Under the pieces are notes generated by a model. The model saw only the letters and a program-made list of their open reading frames with translations, did no database searches and was not told the origin of the DNA. The position numbers and the translations under genes are program-made. This document shows, in pieces, positions 16,349 to 24,923 of a stretch of DNA of 64,000 nucleotides (position 1 is its first letter; each line of letters starts with the position of its first letter). The stretch is from Thiohalophilus thiocyanatoxydans (GTDB lineage Bacteria; Pseudomonadota; Gammaproteobacteria; UBA6429; Thiohalophilaceae): NCBI RefSeq assembly GCF_004366735.1, contig NZ_SOQX01000004.1, positions 102,705 to 166,704 of the forward strand, written 5' to 3'.

Positions 16349-17425
16349 TTGAGCAGTACCGCGACAACCGAAGAATACAAACTGGTGGAAACCCGTCTGC
16401 AGGAAAAACTGGCCGACGGCACGACCCGTTGCAATCTCTGTTTATGGCAGTGTCGTCTCAAACACGGTCAGCGCGGTTTTTGCCAAGCGCATGTCAATCG
16501 CCACGGCACGCTGTATAACCTCTCCTACGGCATCATCTCGGCGATGGATATCGGCCCCATCGAGGATAAGCCGGTCAAGCATTTCCGGCCGGGGACCCGG
16601 GTGATGTCAGTGGGTAGCTACGGCTGCAACTTTCGCTGCGGCGGCTGCCATAACCTGGAGATTTCCTGGGGCACCGAAGCGCTGGATGCCCTTGCCCGGG
16701 GGGAGTCCACGGCGGTGCACGCTTCCGCCGAGCAGCTGGTGGAGGCCGCGCTGCGTCATGGTGTCGAAGGGATCGCCTTTACCTACTCGGAGCCGGCGGT
16801 GTGGCTGGAGTATGTGCTGGATGTCTCGCAACGGGCCCGCGAGGCGGGGCTGTATACCGTCTATGTCAGTAACAGCTTCGTCACCGACGAGGCACTGGAG
16901 CTGATGGCGCCGTGGGTGGATGTGCTCTGTTCCGACATTAAGAGCCTGGATAATGACTTTTATAAAAAGATTTGTCCGCGGGCCAGTGTGCAACAGGTTC
17001 TGGATTCGGTGGAACGAGCGCATCAGCTGGGCATTCATGTGGAGACCCGTACCAATATCATTCCCGGTTATAACGATGATCCGGTGATGCTCAAGCAGAT
17101 CGCCGAATGGATTCATGAACATCTCGGTGCCGACAGTCCCTGGCATATCACTAAATTTTTTCCGGCGTTCAAGTTAAGTGATGTGCCGCCCACTCCCTCG
17201 GAAAGTTTGTGGCAGGCCCATGATATGGCACGGGAGGCCGGTCTTACCCGGGTCTATGTCTACGATGACAAGGGCTGCGATTGCGCAGAGGAGAACCTGC
17301 CGGTCGATGCCTATCTGGACGAGGATCCGGACACGTTGCATGAGGTGAAAAAATGTGCCTCGGACTGTTGCGGCGATGAAGGCGTCTTGCTGAAAAAATA
17401 CGAGCGTCAGCTGCAATCAGGATGA
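16349..17425 (+). CDS. amrS: AmmeMemoRadiSam-type radical SAM enzyme AmrS
   Basis: A 358-residue PflA-related radical SAM protein. It has an N-terminal CNLCLWQC cysteine motif, the SAM cluster motif in GCNFRCGGCHN (CxxxCxxC), a TYSEPAVWLEY segment and SDIKSLDNDFYKK, all typical of the AmrS family. The reaction is not established as far as I know. A Cys-rich tail (KKCASDCCGDEG) is present after the barrel. Neither usual partner, AMMECR1 or Memo, is in the window. The start is a TTG at 16349 with GAGGAG nearby and no competing ATG. It begins 11 bases after the ATP-grasp stop and overlaps the end of convergent selO by 9 bases. Confidence 0.88.
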   Translation: MSSTATTEEYKLVETRLQEKLADGTTRCNLCLWQCRLKHGQRGFCQAHVNRHGTLYNLSYGIISAMDIGPIEDKPVKHFRPGTRVMSVGSYGCNFRCGGCHNLEISWGTEALDALARGESTAVHASAEQLVEAALRHGVEGIAFTYSEPAVWLEYVLDVSQRAREAGLYTVYVSNSFVTDEALELMAPWVDVLCSDIKSLDNDFYKKICPRASVQQVLDSVERAHQLGIHVETRTNIIPGYNDDPVMLKQIAEWIHEHLGADSPWHITKFFPAFKLSDVPPTPSESLWQAHDMAREAGLTRVYVYDDKGCDCAEENLPVDAYLDEDPDTLHEVKKCASDCCGDEGVLLKKYERQLQSG

Positions 17426-18913
17426 GCAGCTGACCTCGATCTGATCCGCCCAGTCGGGCGGTTCAGCCGCGTAATGGGCCATCTGCGGATGTTCGGCAAA
17501 GGGATCGCGCAACAGTTCAAGCAGCCTGTCGACTTCACTGAAATCGTTTTGCTGTGCCTTGTCGATGGCAATCTGGGCCATGTAATTGCGCAGGATGTAT
17601 TTGGGGTTGACCCCGCGCATCGCCTCGCGACGTGAGGCATCGTCACTTTGCTCTTGTTGCAGCTGTTTTCGATAGCGCTGTGCCCAGCTGTCGAAGGCCT
17701 CGCGCTCGACAAACATATCCCGCAGTATCGTGTTAGAGGCTTGCGGGTGGCTGTCGAAATCACCCAGCGCCCGGAACAGCCGGGTGTAATCCACCTGGTT
17801 GGCCTGCATGGCTGCCAGCAGATCGCTGATCAGCTGAGCGGTGTCGTCATTGTTCTCCCGCAGTCCCAGCTTGGCATGCATGAGCGCCAGATAGTGTTCA
17901 ACAAACAGCGGTTCATACTGTTCCAGCGCCGCCTGCGCCTGTTCGACACTCATCAACGGGATTAATGCCTGGGCCAGCTGATTCAGGTTCCACAGGCCGA
18001 TCCCCGGTTGCTGATCAAAGGCGTAACGGCCGTGGAAGTCCGAGTGATTGCAAATGTAGCCGGGCTGATACTGTTCCATAAAGCCGAAGGGACCATAGTC
18101 CAGGGTCAGGCCGAGGATGGACATGTTGTCGGTGTTAAGGACCCCGTGGGCAAAGCCGACCGCCTGCCACCGGGCAATCAGGCGGGCGGTGTGTTGTACG
18201 ACCTCCTCGAGCAGCGCGACGTAGGGCTGCGAGTGTGTTGCCAGGGCCGGGTAGTGGTGTTCGATGACATAATCGGCCAGTTGTTTTACGGCATCATGCT
18301 GCTGGCGACGGTAAAAGACTTCAAAGGATCCGAAGCGCACATGGGAAGGCGCGATGCGTGCCAGAATCGCGCCGGTTTCAATCTGTTCGCGATAGACTTC
18401 GGCATCACTGCCGACGATGGCCAGCGCCCGGGTGGTGGGAATGCCCAGGCCGTGCATGGCTTCGGAACATAAATACTCGCGAATGGTCGAGCGCAGCACC
18501 GCGCGCCCGTCACCGCTACGTGAGTAGGGTGTCAGACCACTGCCCTTGAGCTGGATATCGTACTTCTCACCCTGCCCATTGCGTACCTCGCCGAGCAGGA
18601 TCGCGCGCCCGTCACCCAGTTGCGGTACATAGTGGCCGAATTGATGGCCGGCATAGAGCATGGCCAGCGGTTCACAGTCCGCGGGCAGGCTGCGGCCGCT
18701 GATCAAGTCGATCCACGCCTGTGGATCGTTCCGTTCGGGGTCCACGCCGAGCAGGGCGGCGACCGCCGGATTGAAACTGACCAGATGGTGCGGGGCCTCG
18801 AAAGGGGTGGGATTGACGCGACTGTAAAAGCGCTGTGGCAGGCGGGCAAACGTGTTGTCAAAACAGAGGGACTGTTGCAGCGTCGGGGGTGACTGGGGTG
18901 CGGTATTTGTCAT
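17417..18913 (-). CDS. selO: Protein adenylyltransferase SelO (YdiU)
   Basis: A 498-residue pseudokinase-fold enzyme that transfers AMP from ATP to Ser, Thr or Tyr of target proteins, linked to redox stress. It shows the family blocks YAGHQFGHYVPQLGDGRA, KGSGLTPYSRSGDGRAVLRS, HGVLNTDNMSILGLTLDYG and the C-terminal CSS, where animal versions carry selenocysteine. ATG 18913 starts the recognisable protein (MTNTAPQSP); the frame is open upstream to 19153 but that part lies under the divergent gene. The last 9 bases overlap the end of amrS on the other strand. A short divergent promoter region of about 85 bases separates it from the thioesterase gene. Confidence 0.95.
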   Translation of the reverse strand: MTNTAPQSPPTLQQSLCFDNTFARLPQRFYSRVNPTPFEAPHHLVSFNPAVAALLGVDPERNDPQAWIDLISGRSLPADCEPLAMLYAGHQFGHYVPQLGDGRAILLGEVRNGQGEKYDIQLKGSGLTPYSRSGDGRAVLRSTIREYLCSEAMHGLGIPTTRALAIVGSDAEVYREQIETGAILARIAPSHVRFGSFEVFYRRQQHDAVKQLADYVIEHHYPALATHSQPYVALLEEVVQHTARLIARWQAVGFAHGVLNTDNMSILGLTLDYGPFGFMEQYQPGYICNHSDFHGRYAFDQQPGIGLWNLNQLAQALIPLMSVEQAQAALEQYEPLFVEHYLALMHAKLGLRENNDDTAQLISDLLAAMQANQVDYTRLFRALGDFDSHPQASNTILRDMFVEREAFDSWAQRYRKQLQQEQSDDASRREAMRGVNPKYILRNYMAQIAIDKAQQNDFSEVDRLLELLRDPFAEHPQMAHYAAEPPDWADQIEVSCSS

Positions 18914-18998
18914 AATGAATATTGTACCGGGGTTGTCAACAAATACACCCGGTAGCCTATAGGTGTATAGTAACCGGTGTGATCGCAACACAAGGGTG

Positions 18999-19490
18999 AT
19001 GAAAATCAACTTGCTGAAACTGCTGAGTCGGCTGAGCTTTTTGTCGGAGAAGCGTCGCCTGCAATGGTATCCGCCCTTCTGGCTGATGCGGGTGAAAGTT
19101 CTGGAGTTGAGTGACGACTGGCGCCGGATTCGGTTGCTGTTACCCTTGAACATGATTTCGCGTAATATGGGCGGGTCGATGTTCGGGGGATATCAGGCCG
19201 CGTTGTCGGATCCGATTGCCGCCCTGGCCTGCGCCAAACGCTTTCCCGATACCGCCGTCTGGACCCGGGTGCACGAGATTGATTTTCAGCAGGTCGGCAA
19301 CAGCGATCTTGAATTGCGTTTTGAGTTCCCACCTGATCTGGAAGCACGTATCCGCGAGGAGCTGGCGCAGCGGGGTCGCAGCACGCCCACCTTCGAGTAT
19401 GCCTTTTACCGGACCGACGGGGTGCGTTGCAGTGTGGTCAAAAGTACCGTGGCCATTCGTCCTCGCGGTTATCTGCACAACAAGTCATGA
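18999..19490 (+). CDS. Hotdog-fold thioesterase, DUF4442/PaaI-like
   Basis: About 163 residues. The segment NMISRNMGGSMFGGYQAALSDP matches the DUF4442/PaaI-like hotdog pattern (N-x-G-G-S-x-F-G-G, then Asp), and the C-terminal half adds the VVKSTVAIRP strand. Such proteins cleave acyl-CoA or acyl-ACP thioesters. ATG 18999 is preferred; a GTG at 18963 would add 12 residues. It is followed after 27 bases by the LpxA-like gene and then by fabA and fabB, so a role in acyl-chain supply for lipids is a reasonable inference. Confidence 0.72.
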   Translation: MKINLLKLLSRLSFLSEKRRLQWYPPFWLMRVKVLELSDDWRRIRLLLPLNMISRNMGGSMFGGYQAALSDPIAALACAKRFPDTAVWTRVHEIDFQQVGNSDLELRFEFPPDLEARIREELAQRGRSTPTFEYAFYRTDGVRCSVVKSTVAIRPRGYLHNKS

Positions 19491-19517
19491 CGGGACAGTG
19501 ATCGGATTAACAACGCT

Positions 19518-20300
19518 ATGAGCAATACGATTCATCCAGCTGCCATCGTCTCGAGCGAGGCCAGGCTGGGTCAGGGTAACGAGATCGGCCCCTTTGTGGT
19601 GATTCACGATGATGTGGTACTGGGGGATAACAATGTCCTGCACAGCGGCGCGGTGTTGCATGACGGCACCCGACTGGGCAGTGGCAACCGGCTGCATGAG
19701 CATGCCGTGATCGGCGGCTTGCCCCAGGATCTGGGGTTTGACCCCGCCACGCCAAGCTACGTGGAAATCGGCGACCACAATGTGCTGCGCGAGGCGGTGA
19801 TGATTAATCGCGCCAGCCAGGAGGGTGGGGTTACCCGAGTGGGAGATCACAATTATCTGATGAACGGAGTCCATCTCGGTCATGATTGTGTCCTGGGTGA
19901 TAATGTGATCATCGCGCCCTACGCCGCCCTGGGCGGTTTTGTCAGCGTGGCCGAACGGGCCTTTATCTCCGGCGGGGTGATGGTTCACCAGTTCGTGCGG
20001 ATCGGCCGGCTGGCGATGATCGGCGGCAACAGCAAGATCACTCAGGACGCGCTACCCTACATGATCACCGATGGCATGCCGGGTCGGGTGCGGGGACTGA
20101 ACGTGGTTGGACTCAAACGGGCCGGGTTCAGAGCCGAGGATCTGCGCAGTCTCAAACAGGCCTATCAACTGCTGTTTCGCAGTGGAACAGAGCTGGAGGC
20201 GGCGGTGGCTAAACTGCGGGATCTGTCGCCGGCGCCGGCCGCTGAGCTGGCCGGCTTTATTGCCGACTCGCAGCGGGGCTTTCATCGAGACAAGGGTTGA
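19518..20300 (+). CDS. lpxA: LpxA-like UDP-sugar O-acyltransferase, variant active site
   Basis: A 260-residue left-handed beta-helix acyltransferase that aligns over its whole length with E. coli LpxA, which puts a hydroxyacyl chain on UDP-GlcNAc in lipid A synthesis. The catalytic His (GVHLGHDC, E. coli His125) and the His122 equivalent are kept, as is VHQF. By hand alignment the E. coli His144 position is Phe (ALGGFVSV), His191 is Pro (DGMPGRV) and Arg205 is Ala (GLKRAGF). It is not in an lpxD-fabZ-lpxA-lpxB cluster but next to a thioesterase and fabA-fabB. It may be a second LpxA with a different sugar or acyl donor; a search for another lpxA in the genome would decide. Confidence 0.82.
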   Translation: MSNTIHPAAIVSSEARLGQGNEIGPFVVIHDDVVLGDNNVLHSGAVLHDGTRLGSGNRLHEHAVIGGLPQDLGFDPATPSYVEIGDHNVLREAVMINRASQEGGVTRVGDHNYLMNGVHLGHDCVLGDNVIIAPYAALGGFVSVAERAFISGGVMVHQFVRIGRLAMIGGNSKITQDALPYMITDGMPGRVRGLNVVGLKRAGFRAEDLRSLKQAYQLLFRSGTELEAAVAKLRDLSPAPAAELAGFIADSQRGFHRDKG

Positions 20301-20439
20301 GTGGAATCAAATACGCGGGGCAATGGCTTTATTTCCCGTATGATCAACAGTTAAAATAGCTCGACGAGGTTTTTGTATCCCGGGTTCGGGCCAAACGCAT
20401 ATTGCGTGTAACCGATTGAAAAGTGGACATAATATTCTT

Positions 20440-20979
20440 ATGGATTCAGCCAACGCCGCAACAGCCGAAAAGAAGGGCAGTTATACTTATGATGAACTGA
20501 TTCAGTGCGGTCATGGGGAACTGTTCGGCCCGGGTAATGCCCAGCTGCCGTTACCGCCGATGTTGATGTTCGATCGTATTACCCACATCAGCGACAGCGG
20601 GGGCCAGTTTGATAAGGGCGAGATCATCGCCGAACTGGATATCAACCCCGATTTGTGGTTCTTCAAATGTCATTTCGAAGGAGATCCGGTGATGCCGGGC
20701 TGTCTGGGACTGGATGCCATGTGGCAGCTGGTCGGGTTTTTCCTCGGCTGGATGGGCGGCCCGGGCCATGGTCGGGCGCTGGGCGCCGGTGACGTCAAGT
20801 TTACCGGCCAGGTGACTCCCGATTGCAAGCTGGTGACTTACCGGGTGAATCTCAAGCGACTGATTATGCGTAAGCTATACATGGGCATCGCCGATGCCTC
20901 TCTGGAAGTCGACGGCCGTGAAATCTATACTGCCGAGGACCTGCGGGTCGGACTTTTTACCTCCACTGACCAACTTTAA
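20440..20979 (+). CDS. fabA: 3-hydroxydecanoyl-ACP dehydratase/isomerase FabA
   Basis: A 179-residue hotdog enzyme that dehydrates 3-hydroxydecanoyl-ACP and isomerises the product to cis-3-decenoyl-ACP, the branch point to unsaturated fatty acids. The active-site His and Asp are in [25 protein letters not shown] 20440 is preferred over the upstream TTG at 20416, giving the usual length. It forms an operon with fabB, 15 bases downstream. The 139-base gap upstream (20301-20439) should hold its promoter. A weak TTGCGT/CATAAT pair at 20402/20428 has too wide a spacer to be called. Confidence 0.96.
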   Translation: MDSANAATAEKKGSYTYDELIQCGHGELFGPGNAQLPLPPMLMFDRITHISDSGGQFDKGEIIAELDINPDLWFFKCHFEGDPVMPGCLGLDAMWQLVGFFLGWMGGPGHGRALGAGDVKFTGQVTPDCKLVTYRVNLKRLIMRKLYMGIADASLEVDGREIYTAEDLRVGLFTSTDQL

Positions 20980-20994
20980 GCAGTTTATCTGAAC

Positions 20995-22221
20995 ATGCCA
21001 TTACGACGCGTTGCTATTACCGGTCTCGGAATTGTCTCCAGTATCGGCAATAACCGGGAGGAAGTTACCGACTCCCTCCGCCAGGGCCGTTCCGGTATTC
21101 GTTTCAATTCCGAATATGCCGATCTCGGATTCCGCTCGCAAATTGACGGGCCGATTGATCTGAATCTCGATGAGATGATTGATCGCAAGCTTAAACGCTT
21201 CATGGGCGATGGCGCCGCGTTCAATTACCTGGCCATGGAACAGGCGATTGCCGATGCCGGCCTGGAAGAGAATGAGATATCCAATCCGCGCAGCGGCTTG
21301 ATCGTCGGTTCCGGCGGGCCCTCCACCCAGAACATTGTGCAGGCGGCGGACATACTGCGCGAGAAAGGCGTGCGCAAGGTCGGCCCCTATATGGTGCCGC
21401 GTACCATGTCCAGCACCAACTCCGCCTGTCTGGCCACGCCGTTCAAGATCAAGGGTGTCAACTACTCTATCAGCTCCGCCTGCTCTACCTCGGCACACTG
21501 CATCGGCAATGGTTACGAGCTGATCCAGATGGGCAAGCAGGACATCGTCTTCGCCGGCGGCGGCGAGGAAGTACACTGGACCCTGTCCGTGTTGTTCGAT
21601 GCGATGGGGGCGCTCTCCGCCAAATATAATGATGCGCCGGAAACCGCTTCGCGCACCTATGATGTCAACCGTGACGGCTTTGTCATCTCCGGTGGTGGCG
21701 GCTTGCTGGTGCTCGAAGAGCTGGAACATGCCAAAGCCCGCGGTGCGACCATTTACGCCGAGCTGGTCGGCTACGGCGCCACCTCCGACGGATTCGATAT
21801 GGTGCAGCCCTCCGGTGAAGGGGCGGTGCGCTGCATGCAGCAGGCCCTGCAGGAGGTGGAAACCCCGGTGGACTACATCAACGCCCACGGTACCAGCACC
21901 CCGGTGGGGGATATCCGCGAACTGGAAGCCGTCAAGGAGGTCTTCGGTGACAACATGCCGGCCATCGCCTCGACCAAATCCCTCACCGGTCACGCCCTGG
22001 GCGCCGCCGGCGTCAACGAGGCGATCTATTCGCTGCTGATGATGCAGGAGAATTTCCTTGCCGCCTCGGCCAATATCCAGGAACTGGATCCCGGCGCCGA
22101 AGGCTATCCCATCGTCCGCGAACGCCAGGACGACGCCAGTATCAATTGCGTCATGTCCAACAGTTTCGGTTTCGGCGGTACCAACGCCACCCTGGTGTTC
22201 CAGCGTTATAACGACGAGTGA
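20995..22221 (+). CDS. fabB: Beta-ketoacyl-ACP synthase I FabB
   Basis: A 408-residue condensing enzyme that elongates unsaturated acyl-ACP. The nucleophile Cys is in [10 protein letters not shown], with the two catalytic His in [11 protein letters not shown] and [12 protein letters not shown]. The glycine-rich [15 protein letters not shown] end is typical. It is the second gene of the fabA-fabB pair, which together make the monounsaturated chains that the cfa product at 9.2 kb could modify. A perfect 12-bp inverted repeat follows at 22280-22316. Confidence 0.97.
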   Translation: MPLRRVAITGLGIVSSIGNNREEVTDSLRQGRSGIRFNSEYADLGFRSQIDGPIDLNLDEMIDRKLKRFMGDGAAFNYLAMEQAIADAGLEENEISNPRSGLIVGSGGPSTQNIVQAADILREKGVRKVGPYMVPRTMSSTNSACLATPFKIKGVNYSISSACSTSAHCIGNGYELIQMGKQDIVFAGGGEEVHWTLSVLFDAMGALSAKYNDAPETASRTYDVNRDGFVISGGGGLLVLEELEHAKARGATIYAELVGYGATSDGFDMVQPSGEGAVRCMQQALQEVETPVDYINAHGTSTPVGDIRELEAVKEVFGDNMPAIASTKSLTGHALGAAGVNEAIYSLLMMQENFLAASANIQELDPGAEGYPIVRERQDDASINCVMSNSFGFGGTNATLVFQRYNDE

Positions 22222-22279
22222 ACTTCTCTAACTGAGCCCTTTTACCTGCTGCTGGAGAATGGTCCGCGAATAAACGCCT

Positions 22280-22316
22280 ATGCACGCAAATGAATTGATT
22301 TTTGATTTGCGTGCAT
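22280..22316. terminator. Perfect inverted repeat between fabB and tlpA-like gene
   Basis: ATGCACGCAAAT (22280-22291) is an exact inverted repeat of ATTTGCGTGCAT (22305-22316) with a 13-base loop. TCCGC and GCGGA lie just outside the arms. It may end the fabAB transcript, but there is no immediate T-tract, so an operator for the following gene is also possible. Confidence 0.45.
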
Positions 22317-22368
22317 TGGCGGACTCGATGGGTTTTTAAGTATCCGGTGGCGAGCCTGTAGTCAGTTT

Positions 22369-22869
22369 ATGCCAGCTGCAAAACTTCCCAAACCTGTCCG
22401 CTTCTTATTGTGGGTGCTGATTTTCGCGATGGTTTATTTTGGTGCCCAGCAGTACCAGAAACGGAATCTGGTCAGCGGCACGGTGCCGGAGTATATCGCC
22501 CCCATGCTTCAGGGAGCGGAGTTTGATTCGCGGGATATCGAAGGCAAGCCTTATATCCTGCACTTCTGGGCCAGCTGGTGTCCGATTTGCCGTTTTGAGC
22601 AGGATACTATTCAGGCATTAAGTCGTGATCATCAGGTGATCAGCGTGGCCATGCAATCGGGGGATCGGACTGAAGTTCAGGCATACATGCGGGAACATTC
22701 GCTGAATTTTATGACACTGCTTGACGAGGAGGGGCTGCTGGCGAGACGTTTCGGCATCAAGGGGGTACCGACGACCCTGCTGGTCAATAGCGAGGGTGAG
22801 ATTGTCTTTCGCGAGATCGGTTATAGCACTGAATGGGGGCTGCGTTTACGCATGTGGCTGGTGGATTGA
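22369..22869 (+). CDS. TlpA-like membrane-anchored thioredoxin
   Basis: A 166-residue protein with an N-terminal membrane anchor (FLLWVLIFAMVYFGAQQY) and a periplasmic thioredoxin fold. The redox motif is ASWCPICRFEQ and the cis-proline loop is KGVPTTLLVN. It belongs with TlpA/ResA/ScsD-type disulfide oxidoreductases that reduce or oxidise exported proteins. No cytochrome c maturation or DsbD gene is adjacent, so its electron partner is not visible. It stands alone between the inverted repeat at 22280 and the convergent response-regulator gene. Confidence 0.88.
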   Translation: MPAAKLPKPVRFLLWVLIFAMVYFGAQQYQKRNLVSGTVPEYIAPMLQGAEFDSRDIEGKPYILHFWASWCPICRFEQDTIQALSRDHQVISVAMQSGDRTEVQAYMREHSLNFMTLLDEEGLLARRFGIKGVPTTLLVNSEGEIVFREIGYSTEWGLRLRMWLVD

Positions 22870-22893
22870 TCCTCGCCAGTCGATGAGGCCTGA

Positions 22894-24030
22894 TTATGCT
22901 TCCAGCTTCTCCTTGAGCGCCTCGATAGCCTGAGCCATGTCTTCGCTGGATTGCTGGCTGATGTAGTTTAACAGGGGCAGAAGCTGTTGCATCAGGCTGC
23001 CCAGATGGGGTTTGAGCAGGTCCTGCTTGCCTTCCTCGATCAGCTTGAGTGCCTGTTCGATATCCAGATGTGCCGCGCCGCTGTCCTTGCGCTGTGAGTG
23101 GGCGACGACCTGGTTGCCGCCGGCTTCCATGGCTTTGTTGAGGTATGTCTCGGTTTCGGCGACCAGGGTTTTAATATCCGATTGCTCGGTCAGGTGTGGC
23201 TCGAGCAGGCCGATGCTGACGGTTATATGCAGTTGTTGTTCGCCGCTATTAAAGCTCAGTGCATTGATCTCACTGCGCATGCGTTCCGCCAGCAGGGACG
23301 CATCCTCTGTGCTGGTGTCGCGCAGTAGCATGGCAAACTTGGCCAGTCCGACCCGGGCCAGCATGTCTTCCTTGCGTACCAGTGGTGTCAATGTCGCGCT
23401 GATTTTCTGCAGTATCTGATCCATCAACGCCTTGCCGTTGCTGATAAAGAGTGAATTGAAATTATCAATGTCCATGCGTAACAGGGTGAACTGGCCGCCA
23501 TGACGCTTGAAATAGGCCAGACACTCGTCCGCCGCGCGACAGAAATAGGTTTGACCACCCAGCCCGGTGACCTGATCGACGGCGGTTTGTTGCTCCAGTT
23601 TGTCAGTTGTTTCAGTAAGCTTGTGTGTGGTCTGTTTGAAATTGACATGCGCCTTGGCGCGGGCCTGTAACTGCACCGAATCGAAAGGCTTGGTGATAAA
23701 GTCCGAAGCACCCTTGTCCAGAGCCAGCTGTTTGGTCTGGTCATCATCCTCCTTGCCGGTAATGATAATGGCCGGCAGTTCCCTCAGGTGGGGATCGTCG
23801 GCGGAGCGCATGCGTTCCAGCAGCCCAAAACCGTCCAGGTAAGGCATGGACAGGTCGGTAAAGACCACCTGAATTTCGGGATCGTTGGTCAGATAGGTCC
23901 AGGCATCCTCACCATGGTCGGCTTCAATCACGTGATAAGCGGTGCCCAGGACCTTGGTCATGGCCTTGCGCATTACACGGGAGTCATCAACGACCAGGAT
24001 GCGGGGGGAGTTGTTATTATCGTCTGCCAT
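22894..24030 (-). CDS. Response regulator with degenerate GGDEF domain
   Basis: A 378-residue cytoplasmic protein. Residues about 10-130 are a receiver domain with the acidic pair VVDDS, the phosphorylatable Asp in VFTDLSMPY and the Lys in ITKPFD. After a coiled-coil linker, residues about 155-300 form a GGDEF-like domain in which the signature reads ARVGLAKFAMLL, so Gly-Gly-Asp-Glu-Phe is lost and diguanylate cyclase activity is unlikely. A helical C-terminal extension (about 310-378) follows. It probably works as a phosphorylation-controlled binding protein, possibly for c-di-GMP or for another protein. No histidine kinase is adjacent. Confidence 0.88.
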   Translation of the reverse strand: MADDNNNSPRILVVDDSRVMRKAMTKVLGTAYHVIEADHGEDAWTYLTNDPEIQVVFTDLSMPYLDGFGLLERMRSADDPHLRELPAIIITGKEDDDQTKQLALDKGASDFITKPFDSVQLQARAKAHVNFKQTTHKLTETTDKLEQQTAVDQVTGLGGQTYFCRAADECLAYFKRHGGQFTLLRMDIDNFNSLFISNGKALMDQILQKISATLTPLVRKEDMLARVGLAKFAMLLRDTSTEDASLLAERMRSEINALSFNSGEQQLHITVSIGLLEPHLTEQSDIKTLVAETETYLNKAMEAGGNQVVAHSQRKDSGAAHLDIEQALKLIEEGKQDLLKPHLGSLMQQLLPLLNYISQQSSEDMAQAIEALKEKLEA

Positions 24031-24243
24031 TCAGGGGTATCGTTTTGAAATAGAATGCCGAATTTATTGTGTCAATCAAGCATATCCGGATACTCTGTCA
24101 TGGGTAAAGGGTAATTCGCAGGCCTGACGGCGCAGCGACAAAGTCGCTTGCTCTCCTTGTCGGCAGGTCCGGAGAATCCTTGATATTGTCTGTCTCGGAA
24201 AACGCGATAAGCTCGTTTGTTTTGCCAAACAGAGGAGTACGCC

Positions 24244-24774
24244 ATGGTGTTTATGTACTGTCATCCCGGTCTCTGCGGGCTGATGCTGCTCATCGGCACG
24301 CAGACCCTGCTGGCCGACGAGCTGGAACAGCGTCGGCGTGAGGCGGCGCATCCTGCCACCGACGTGACGCGGTTGCAGGAACTGGCCCGCGATGCCGATT
24401 GGGCGGTGCGCCAGCGCGTCAGCCGCAATCGCCGCACACCCCCCGAACTGCTGCACCAGCTGGCAGGGGATGATCATCCGCAGGTCCGTATCGGGGTGGC
24501 GACCAATCTTGATACCGGGGAGCGGACGTTTTTGAAACTGGCCCGCGATCCGGACCCGTCGGTCCGCAGTGTGGTGGCACGATTTGAGTATGTGCCGGCG
24601 TCGGCGCTGGCGATCCTGGCGGGGGATGCCGAAGGCGAGATCCGCTATGAAGTGGCCCGTAATCTGAATACCTCCACGGCGACCCTCAAAAAACTGCGTG
24701 ACGACCCGTTGCCCGAGGTGAGCCAGATGGCGCGACTGAGCCTGGCCAGGCGCCATGAAGAGGCGGGCGAATAG
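24244..24774 (+). CDS. Secreted leucine-rich-repeat-variant (LRV) protein
   Basis: About 176 residues. The N-terminus is a signal peptide (cleavage probably after TQTLLA). The mature part consists of four to five repeats of 25-26 residues, each with LARD/LAGD, a VRxxVAxN core and an LxxL end (for example LAGDDHPQVRIGVATNL). This is the LRV/HEAT-like alpha-helical solenoid pattern known from an Azotobacter 4Fe-4S protein, here without an Fe-S domain. The start at 24244 is supported by GAGGAG seven bases upstream. It is likely a periplasmic protein-binding scaffold; its partner is unknown. A hairpin follows the gene at 24794-24810. Confidence 0.75.
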   Translation: MVFMYCHPGLCGLMLLIGTQTLLADELEQRRREAAHPATDVTRLQELARDADWAVRQRVSRNRRTPPELLHQLAGDDHPQVRIGVATNLDTGERTFLKLARDPDPSVRSVVARFEYVPASALAILAGDAEGEIRYEVARNLNTSTATLKKLRDDPLPEVSQMARLSLARRHEEAGE

Positions 24775-24793
24775 GGGATTCTGAGGTTCTGGT

Positions 24794-24810
24794 CGGGTGT
24801 GGAGCACCCG
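24794..24810. other. Short hairpin after the LRV gene
   Basis: CGGGTG (24794-24799) pairs with CACCCG (24805-24810) across a 5-base loop, 20 bases after the LRV stop codon. With no T-tract it is only a weak terminator candidate. Confidence 0.3.
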
Positions 24811-24923
24811 GCTGACCCATCGTGGTGCGTGGCAGTAAGCCACTGCACGCAAACAGGGCATTTTGTGCCGGCTGTCGGTCCCGCGGTTCACTCAAGTCCC
24901 TGTTAAACCGGGCAGCGTCGAAG

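Noticed and set aside
16349-17425. Complete AmmeMemoRadiSam system
   Set aside because: Only the radical SAM member is present; neither AMMECR1 nor Memo sequences were found in the window.
20402-20433. Sigma-70 promoter for fabA
   Set aside because: TTGCGT and CATAAT are 20 bases apart, too far for a confident call.
24780-24923. NtrC binding sites upstream of amtB
   Set aside because: GCACC and GGTGC half-sites occur, but their spacing (about 15 bases) does not fit the NtrC consensus.
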